DNA from: Chloroflexota bacterium
Lineage (GTDB): Bacteria; Chloroflexota; Limnocylindria; Limnocylindrales; Limnocylindraceae
Direction of reading: 5' to 3'
Assembly (NCBI GenBank): GCA_947483025.1
Contig: CANKMK010000048.1
Span: forward strand, 1 to 5,587
Length of the DNA: 5,587 bases
Shown piece by piece: positions 1 to 4,532 of this stretch. A model generated the notes under the pieces. The model saw only the letters and a program-made list of their open reading frames with translations, ran no database searches and had not been told where the DNA came from. The position numbers and the translations under genes are program-made. Position 1 is the stretch's first letter, and each line of letters begins with the position of its first letter.

Positions 1-5
1 CTACA

Positions 6-239
6 TCAGCCAATTTCGAGGACGTAGTTCTCTCCGGTGCGATTTGAGACAACCTTCAACAGGCTGCGCATTGCCTTGGCGATGCTGCCATTGCGACCAA
101 TCACGCGGCCCATATCCTCTTCGTCAACGACGAGTCGCAAGATGATGGCATCACCATCCTCTTCTACTTCAACGCTGACGCCGTCTGGATTATCGGCAAG
201 GGACTTCGCGACGTACTCAACGAGCTGCGCTGCTGCCAC
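6..239 (-). CDS. khpA: KhpA-family KH-domain RNA-binding protein
   Basis: A 77-residue protein that is almost entirely one KH domain. The signature VIGRNG (residues 46-51, GxxG loop GRNG at 48-51) is followed by a helix, SIAKAMRSLLKVV, and preceded by a hydrophobic beta segment, AIILRLVV. In this family the GxxG loop holds single-stranded RNA. KhpA proteins, often partnered with KhpB/Jag, are linked to RNA binding and cell-envelope or division control; no KhpB is visible here. The start is GTG at 239-237, immediately after the rpsP stop TAA (242-240), with AGGAGG five bases upstream. Encoding directly behind S16 is the usual place for this gene (rpsP-khpA-rimM-trmD order). The next gene would lie off the left edge. 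Length and ending are normal for the family. The family call is secure; the precise role in this organism is inferred. Confidence 0.93.
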   Translation of the reverse strand: MAAAQLVEYVAKSLADNPDGVSVEVEEDGDAIILRLVVDEEDMGRVIGRNGSIAKAMRSLLKVVSNRTGENYVLEIG

Positions 240-758
240 TTACGCCTCCTCGGCGGCAGGTGCCGCCTCTGCTGGTGCCGCTTCGGCGGCGGGTGCAGCT
301 TCAACAACCGCAACCTCTTCTACCGGTGCCGCTTCGGCGACAGGTGCATCTTCCGTTGGAGCGGCCTCAGCGGCTGGAGCATCAGCGGTCGCCTCAGCAG
401 CGGCCTCTGGTGCAGCTTCAACAACGATCGTTGGCTCTTCGACAACTGGTCGCGTACCAGGCTTGGTGTAGCCAGGCGTTGCAGCCTTGGCCAACGTCTT
501 GCCGCCCATGGCGATTCCGCCAGCGCGTGCCTTGGTGATCAACTTGCCGACAACATCAGATGGCTGTGCGCCCTTGGCGATCCAGGCATCAACCTTGGCG
601 AGATCAAGCACCAGCGTCAGCGGCTCGGTGCGTGGGTTGTAGTGGCCAAGAATTTCTAGCGAGCGACCATCTCGAGGCGAACGGCGATCGGTGGCAACCA
701 CGCGATACGATGGCTGCTTAGATGCGCCCACGCGGGTCAAACGGATCCGAACACTCAT
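240..758 (-). CDS. rpsP: 30S ribosomal protein S16 (bS16) with long acidic Ala/Pro/Glu tail
   Basis: This 172-residue protein begins [20 protein letters not shown] and continues with RRSPRDGR (25-32), LGHYNP (37-42) and the [11 protein letters not shown] C-terminal helix near residues 68-74. These are the standard S16 core, an RNA-binding protein needed for 30S assembly. Bacterial S16 is commonly about 80-90 residues. Here a linker (about 77-104) and a low-complexity tail (105-172) nearly double the length. The tail contains 15 Glu and 2 Asp and no Lys or Arg after R103, so it is strongly acidic and probably disordered, unlike the basic core. Alanine-rich S16 tails are known in some high-G+C lineages. 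The start ATG (758-756) has GGAGG 11 bases upstream, a slightly long spacing. It follows ffh after a structured 119-base gap and abuts khpA. Identity is certain; tail function is unknown. Confidence 0.97.
   Translation of the reverse strand: MSVRIRLTRVGASKQPSYRVVATDRRSPRDGRSLEILGHYNPRTEPLTLVLDLAKVDAWIAKGAQPSDVVGKLITKARAGGIAMGGKTLAKAATPGYTKPGTRPVVEEPTIVVEAAPEAAAEATADAPAAEAAPTEDAPVAEAAPVEEVAVVEAAPAAEAAPAEAAPAAEEA
243..446 (-). repeat. Imperfect repeats coding the Ala/Pro/Glu tail of S16
   Basis: The DNA for S16 residues 105-172 is internally repetitive. GGTGCCGCTTCGGCG (plus strand) occurs at 274-288 and again at 325-339, exactly 51 bases apart. The 17-base word GGTGCAGCTTCAACAAC occurs at 292-308 and 409-425, 117 bases apart. 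Both spacings are multiples of three, so the repeats preserve the frame and encode units such as VVEAAP. The pattern suggests growth of the tail by in-frame slippage or unequal exchange. Confidence 0.75.
245..250 (-). promoter_or_regulatory. Shine-Dalgarno site for khpA inside the rpsP 3' end
   Basis: The minus strand reads AGGAGG, then five bases (CGTAA), then GTG. The hexamer lies in the last Glu-Glu codons of rpsP and the TAA stop lies between it and the start. This supports the GTG start and suggests that khpA translation is coupled to termination on rpsP. Confidence 0.75.
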
Positions 759-877
759 CCCTGATGCATCCTCCGAGGCGCCGCCCCTTCCGGAGCGGCT
801 GGTGGCCCTGGCGTTGCCAGGGGGTCAGTCCGTGAATCCTAGCCGCTCAGCGGCTCGGGCGCATCTCTCCCCGTGGG
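759..877 (-). promoter_or_regulatory. Structured leader between ffh and rpsP, candidate cis-regulatory RNA
   Basis: Read on the minus strand from the ffh stop, this gap holds three perfect or near-perfect hairpins. H1 is AGCCGC-TGA-GCGGCT (855-841), with two further G-C pairs beyond one mismatch. H2 is CCCTGGC-AAC-GCCAGGG (822-806). H3 is GCCGCTCC-GGAA-GGGGCGGC (799-780), an 8-pair stem with one U-G pair and a GNRA-type loop, ending five bases before the rpsP Shine-Dalgarno sequence. The 3' side of H1 (848-841, GAGCGGCT) is also an exact 8-base complement of the 5' side of H3 (800-793, AGCCGCTC), so H1/H3 and a long-range stem enclosing H2 are mutually exclusive. No run of T follows any hairpin, so a classical intrinsic terminator is not supported. 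A weak -10-like TAGGAT lies at 841-836 without a recognisable -35. The regulatory role is inferred. Confidence 0.45.
770..774 (-). promoter_or_regulatory. Shine-Dalgarno site for rpsP
   Basis: GGAGG lies 11 bases before the rpsP ATG. A CCTC immediately 5' of it (778-775) and hairpin H3 just upstream could limit its accessibility. A second, shorter AGGG abuts the start codon. Confidence 0.5.
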
Positions 878-2311
878 CTAGCGCCGTTTGCCGCCCTTTT
901 TCGCACGCTTCTCCCGCTTCGCCGCCTTCGGGGGGATCCGTCCACCCGCGTGCTTACCAGGGAGGCCCGCCCCGCCGCCCATTAACCGGCTCGGGTCGCC
1001 ACCACCGGCGCGTCGCATCAGGGTGCGCATCTCCTCGAGCCGCTTAACGAGCCGATTGACCTCCTCAACGGCTCGGCCCGCCCCTGCGGCAATGCGCCGT
1101 CTCCGCGGGAGGGTCAAGAGGGCTGGGTCACGCCGTTCGGCGGGGGTCATCGAGAGGATGATCGCCTCGGTGCGCTTGAGCTCGCCGCTGGCGACGGCGG
1201 CCTCGGCCTGTTCAGCCATCCCGCCCATCCCAGGGATCATCTTGACCACCTGGCCGATTGGCCCGAGCGACGACATTTGGCGGAGTTGGCCGAGAAGGTC
1301 GTCAAAGGTCATACCGCCGCGCAGCGCGCGCGCCTCTGCCGCCTTGGCGCGCACCTCTGCGTCCGGCGCCGCCATCGGCCCGATCTCAGCGTCGCGAACG
1401 CGCTCTGCCAGCGTTGCGAGGTCACCCATGTCGAGGATGCGGTTGGCAATACGCTCGGGATGGAATCGCTCCAACGCGTCGGAGCGCTCGCCGGTACCGA
1501 CGTACACAACAGGAATTCCTGCGCCGCCGGCGATGGAGAGCGCAGCACCACCGCGCGCATCGCCGTCTAACTTGGAGAGGATCAGCCCGGTCGGTTCGGC
1601 GACCGCCTTAAACCCCTCGGCAATGGCCAGCGCTGACTGGCCCGTAGCGGCGTCAAGCACCAAGAGTCGCTCCCGCGGCTTCGTCGCTTCACGAAGGTCG
1701 TGCAACTCGGCGAGGAGTTCGTCATCAAGGGTGGTGCGACCTGAGCTGTCGATGATGACAACGTCCAGGCCAAGACGTCGCGCGGCGGCAATCGCGCGCG
1801 TTCCGATCTCGGCCACTGGCGTACCCAGCGGCTCGCGGTGCATGGGCACCTTGATCGCTGCGGCGAGCGTTGCGAGCTGCTCTGCTGCGGCCGGTCGACG
1901 TGGGTCGGCGGCAACGAGCAGTGGTCGTCGACCATCCTTCGTCAAGCGGTATGCAAGCTTGGCGGCCGTTGTTGTCTTACCTGCACCTTGCAGGCCGAGC
2001 AGGAGGATAGTTGCCGGTCGCTCGCGCAGGTCGAGGTCGCGCCCAGATCCACCAAGCGTTTCGGTCAGTGCGCTGTGCAGGATTCCAAGCATGCGCTCGC
2101 CGGCGCCAAGGCCGCCAACGATCTCACTCGTGCGCGCCCGCTCCCCGATGCGCTCCAGCAACTGGGCGACGACTGGCATCGCAACATCGGCGCCGACCAG
2201 TGAGGTGCGAATATCGGCGAGGCCAGCCTCGAGATCGGCGGCACTGATTCGCCCACTCCCCGTAAGGCGGCGAAGTGAGGCCCGAAGACTGCTACCGAGC
2301 GCGTCAAACAT
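878..2311 (-). CDS. ffh: Signal recognition particle GTPase Ffh (SRP54)
   Basis: This 477-residue protein has the full NG + M architecture. The N domain (about 1-90) starts MFDALGSSL. The G domain has the P-loop GLQGAGKTTT (106-115), insertion-box motif DPRRPAA (136-142), G3 DSSGR (188-192), TGQSA (223-227), G4 SKLD (246-249) with DARGG, and GTGE (272-275). The methionine-rich M domain (about 330-435) contains QMSSLGPIGQVVKMIPGMGGM and the SRP-RNA helix RRRRIAAGAG...EEVNRLVKRLEEM. A basic Lys/Arg tail ends the protein. Ffh binds 4.5S/SRP RNA and signal peptides on ribosomes and docks with FtsY, encoded nearby. Several normally near-invariant motifs differ: DTAGR is DSSGR, TKLD is SKLD, TGQDA is TGQSA, LGMGD is LDMGD, and the RNA-contact GSG is GAG. 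The catalytic D136, R139, Q145 and R192 equivalents remain. There is no Shine-Dalgarno before the ATG, and a promoter is placed for a leaderless start. The stop is TAG. Confidence 0.97.
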   Translation of the reverse strand: MFDALGSSLRASLRRLTGSGRISAADLEAGLADIRTSLVGADVAMPVVAQLLERIGERARTSEIVGGLGAGERMLGILHSALTETLGGSGRDLDLRERPATILLLGLQGAGKTTTAAKLAYRLTKDGRRPLLVAADPRRPAAAEQLATLAAAIKVPMHREPLGTPVAEIGTRAIAAARRLGLDVVIIDSSGRTTLDDELLAELHDLREATKPRERLLVLDAATGQSALAIAEGFKAVAEPTGLILSKLDGDARGGAALSIAGGAGIPVVYVGTGERSDALERFHPERIANRILDMGDLATLAERVRDAEIGPMAAPDAEVRAKAAEARALRGGMTFDDLLGQLRQMSSLGPIGQVVKMIPGMGGMAEQAEAAVASGELKRTEAIILSMTPAERRDPALLTLPRRRRIAAGAGRAVEEVNRLVKRLEEMRTLMRRAGGGDPSRLMGGGAGLPGKHAGGRIPPKAAKREKRAKKGGKRR

Positions 2312-2317
2312 GCCTAG

Positions 2318-2345
2318 AGTGTACGCTCGCGCGATGGCAGCTCAA
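2318..2345 (-). promoter_or_regulatory. Candidate promoter for leaderless ffh transcript
   Basis: On the minus strand TTGAGC (2345-2340) and TACACT (2323-2318) are separated by 16 bases, a fair match to a housekeeping sigma promoter. The last base of the -10 is at 2318, which puts +1 at 2311, the A of the ffh ATG. No ribosome-binding sequence lies between promoter and start, consistent with a leaderless mRNA. The -35 lies inside the first codons of the divergent transporter gene. Confidence 0.5.
2322..2327 (+). promoter_or_regulatory. Candidate -10 element for leaderless MFS transcript
   Basis: TACGCT fits the TAnnnT core and is followed by six bases (CGCGCG) and the ATG at 2334, so the expected +1 is the A of the start codon. 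Its first two bases are shared with the first two bases of the opposing ffh -10, within the palindrome GTAC (2321-2324). I see no good -35 at 16-18 base spacing, so this side is weaker than the ffh side. Confidence 0.35.
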
Positions 2346-3644
2346 AAACGAACCCAGAAGGGGCAGGGCGGACTCCAGGACCTGACCCCGCTCGTGCGCA
2401 GCGACGTCAACGTGCTGATCAGCGCACAGGCGATCTCAACCTACGGCTCCTTCATCACCCGGGCTGCCCTCCCCCTCCTCGCAATCATTGGCCTCGGCAT
2501 CAATGCAGCCGAGGCAGCCGCCCTCGCCGCAGTCGATCTGATCGCTGGTGCAGTCGTGAGCCAATTCGCCGGGGTCTGGATCGATCGGCTCCCCCGCAAG
2601 CCCGTCCTCATTGGCACCGACCTCCTTCGCGCGTTGCTGCTCGGTTCAATTCCCGTTGTGGCCGCGCTCTTCGGCGAGGTAACCCTCCCCCACCTGATCG
2701 CGGTGAGTGCCCTCTGCGGCATGTGCGCAACGACGTTTGACATCGCCGAGCGCAGCTATTTCGCTGGGCTGGTCAACTCCTCAGCGTTGCGCGCCGTGTT
2801 GGCCCGAACGTTGGGGATCCGTGGTGCAGCAGAGTTCTTCGGATTCGGCTCTGCCGGACTTCTCGTCGGTGCGTTCGGTGGGCCGGCAGCAATTGGCATT
2901 GACGCACTCACCTACATCGCCTCGGCGGTCCTGATCGGGTTCCTTCGCGTCGCAGAGCCGAAGCTGCCGTCAGCCTCTGCCCGAGCGAGCTTCCGCCGCG
3001 AACTCTCGGACGGCCTCAAGGCAACCTGGTCTGTTGCGATCATGCGACCGCTCCTTATCTCAACCTTTGTGATCGGCCTCTACTTCGGACTCTTCCGCTC
3101 TTCGTACCTGCTCTTTGTCACCAACGGCCTTGGGCTCGGACCAGAGGCGATCGGCCTCGTCATTGCAACGGGCGGTATCGCCGCCTTCCTCGGGGGAGCA
3201 CTCACAGAACGCATCTCTAACCTCCTCGGTGTTGGGCGTGCGATCTCCGTGAGCTTGGTGATCGTGGGCTTTGGCCTGATCCTTGTACCGCTCGCGCCAG
3301 GCGCAACTGTCCTTGGGTTCGCCATGCTCGTTGGCCACCAGTTGCTGAGCGATGGCTTCGAGACGGTGTGGGAGGCGAACCAAGCGGCGATTCGCGGGCG
3401 AGTGCTACCCGCCGCCTTCCAAGGCCGCGCAAATGCCGCAAATGATGGCGTTGGCATCCTTGGCCGACTGCTAGGGATCATCGTTGGCGGCATCATCGGT
3501 AGCTCCGTCGCTGGGAGTGGCGTTGCGCTTCTCGTTGGTGGTGGCGCCTCGATTGCGGTCGGAATCTTCGTCGCAACCTCACGCCTGGGGGGAATCCAGG
3601 CGATCTCGCAGATTCCGGCGTCAGGAGCCCGTAGGCGCGCCTAG
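2334..3644 (+). CDS. DHA3-like major facilitator superfamily transporter (MFS_3 type)
   Basis: A 436-residue polytopic membrane protein with about 12 hydrophobic segments after a roughly 25-residue hydrophilic N-terminus. The MFS motif A region reads GVWIDRLPRKP (80-90), between the second and third membrane segments. The segment RGRVLPAAFQGRANAANDGVG (354-374), followed by LGRLLG, resembles the late loop motif of the macrolide-efflux/MefA-like and EntS-like branch. A charged central loop (about 205-232) separates the two halves. Such proteins are usually proton-driven exporters of small molecules, but the substrate cannot be assigned. The ATG at 2334 is chosen because the preceding residues belong to the divergent gap and a -10 is correctly placed; in-frame GTG 2319 or ATG 2310 would add 5 or 8 residues. 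It lies opposite to all neighbours, head-to-head with ffh (22 bases) and overlapping the ftsY 3' end by 24 bases. Its presence between ffh and ftsY looks like an insertion into a conserved block. Confidence 0.88.
   Translation: MAAQKRTQKGQGGLQDLTPLVRSDVNVLISAQAISTYGSFITRAALPLLAIIGLGINAAEAAALAAVDLIAGAVVSQFAGVWIDRLPRKPVLIGTDLLRALLLGSIPVVAALFGEVTLPHLIAVSALCGMCATTFDIAERSYFAGLVNSSALRAVLARTLGIRGAAEFFGFGSAGLLVGAFGGPAAIGIDALTYIASAVLIGFLRVAEPKLPSASARASFRRELSDGLKATWSVAIMRPLLISTFVIGLYFGLFRSSYLLFVTNGLGLGPEAIGLVIATGGIAAFLGGALTERISNLLGVGRAISVSLVIVGFGLILVPLAPGATVLGFAMLVGHQLLSDGFETVWEANQAAIRGRVLPAAFQGRANAANDGVGILGRLLGIIVGGIIGSSVAGSGVALLVGGGASIAVGIFVATSRLGGIQAISQIPASGARRRA
3582..3602. other. Hairpin near the convergent MFS/ftsY junction
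   Basis: CGCCTGG (3582-3588) and CCAGGCG (3596-3602) form a perfect 7-pair stem around a 7-base loop, inside the last MFS codons and 18 bases beyond the ftsY stop. No T-run follows on either strand, so it could at most be a Rho-type or 3'-stabilising structure for the ftsY transcript. It may simply reflect coding constraint. Confidence 0.25.
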
Positions 3645-4532
3645 CAACCCGTCGACGTACGCCTCTGCGGCGAACGGCACGAGGTCAGTCGCACGCTCAC
3701 CCGTGCCGATCCACCGAATCGGTAGACCTAACTCACGACGTACTGCCAGCGCCACGCCGCCGCGCGCGCCGCTATCGAGCTTGGTCAACACGATGCCGTC
3801 GATCCCCGCTGACGCGTCGAATCCGCGTGCTTGAGCAAGACCGTTCTGCCCCGCCGTGCCATCCAAGACGAGTAGCACCTCAACAGTGCGAGTCGGGGCA
3901 ACTTTCGTTACCACCCGTCGAATCTTGGCGAGCTCATCCATGAGGCCGCTCCGCGTTTGCATACGGCCGGCCGTGTCGATGATCACGGGGGCGAAGTCAC
4001 GTGCTGCGGCCAGGGTGAGCGCATCATGAATAGCGGCGGCGGGGTCACCGCCTGGCCGTCCCTCGACAACCTCGACCCCTTCGCGCACACCGAGCGCACG
4101 TAACTGGTCAATTGCCGCTGCGCGGAACGTATCTGCAGCAACGAGGAGGGGCGAGAGTCCGGCACCTTTGGCTCGAGCAGCAAGCTTTGCCGCCGTGGTG
4201 GTCTTCCCTACGCCATTGACGCCAACGAGGAGCACGACATCGGCCTCGCCGTGTTGGTCCGTCAAATCATCGCCAAGGAGTTGTAGCGCGGCGGCACGTA
4301 CGCGAGCGCGCCCGCTTGCACCTTCGCCATCCCGAGCCGCTTGAATGAGCGCGGTGGTGGCAACCAGCCCAACGTCACTTGCGAGGAGCGCCTCTTCAAT
4401 CTCGCGCCAGTCAGGCTCTGGGGTGGTGAAACGGCGCAAGACAGCGGCAAGGGGGTTTGCGGCAGGGGTGGTGACTTCGGCCACGCGCTTCTCATCATCC
4501 GAAGAACTCTTTCGCCAGAAGGCGAGTTTCAA
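3621..4532 (-). CDS. ftsY: SRP receptor GTPase FtsY
   Basis: This 303-residue protein has a short N domain (about 35-90) and the SRP-type G domain. Motifs are P-loop GVNGVGKTTT (104-113), DTFRAAAIDQL (134-144), G3 DTAGR (186-190), GTAGQN (225-230), G4 TKLD (250-253) and closing GTGE (276-279). FtsY is the membrane-side receptor that pairs with Ffh; both hydrolyse GTP in a composite active site. TKLDSGARGG replaces the usual TKLDGTAKGG. The acidic A domain of enterobacterial FtsY is absent. Instead the protein begins MKLAFWRKSS, a short aromatic/basic stretch that could act as the lipid-binding helix (inference). The start is TTG (4532-4530), overlapping the smc stop as TTGA, with only a weak GAGG upstream; this implies translational coupling to smc. 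No later ATG would keep the N domain intact. The 3' end overlaps the convergent transporter gene by 24 bases. Confidence 0.96.
   Translation of the reverse strand: MKLAFWRKSSSDDEKRVAEVTTPAANPLAAVLRRFTTPEPDWREIEEALLASDVGLVATTALIQAARDGEGASGRARVRAAALQLLGDDLTDQHGEADVVLLVGVNGVGKTTTAAKLAARAKGAGLSPLLVAADTFRAAAIDQLRALGVREGVEVVEGRPGGDPAAAIHDALTLAAARDFAPVIIDTAGRMQTRSGLMDELAKIRRVVTKVAPTRTVEVLLVLDGTAGQNGLAQARGFDASAGIDGIVLTKLDSGARGGVALAVRRELGLPIRWIGTGERATDLVPFAAEAYVDGLLGAPTGS

Noticed and set aside
1..6. An ATG on the minus strand (6-4) overlapping the khpA stop as TGATG, suggesting a coupled next gene.
   Set aside because: It is followed at once by TAG (3-1), so it cannot open a gene; any following gene must start beyond the left edge.
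37..538. Plus-strand open frames rich in Ala/Ser or Gln/Arg opposite rpsP and khpA.
   Set aside because: They mirror the repetitive codons of the S16 tail and have no recognisable domain or convincing ribosome-binding site.
801..830. Resemblance of the rpsP leader (GACTG followed by CCTGGCAAC) to the core of a SAM-I riboswitch.
   Set aside because: The remaining conserved parts, including the GGTGC..AATCC-type strand and the four-way junction helices, are not present, and the gene context (rpsP) is not methionine metabolism.
780..858. Intrinsic terminator for ffh in the ffh-rpsP gap.
   Set aside because: The hairpins are strong but none is followed by a T-run on the minus strand, so a classical terminator call is not supported.
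888..2333. A very long plus-strand open frame running antisense through all of ffh and continuous with the MFS gene.
   Set aside because: Its translation is Arg/Ser/Pro-rich low complexity typical of a high-G+C antisense frame, whereas ffh on the other strand has full conserved motifs. The membrane protein clearly begins at 2334.
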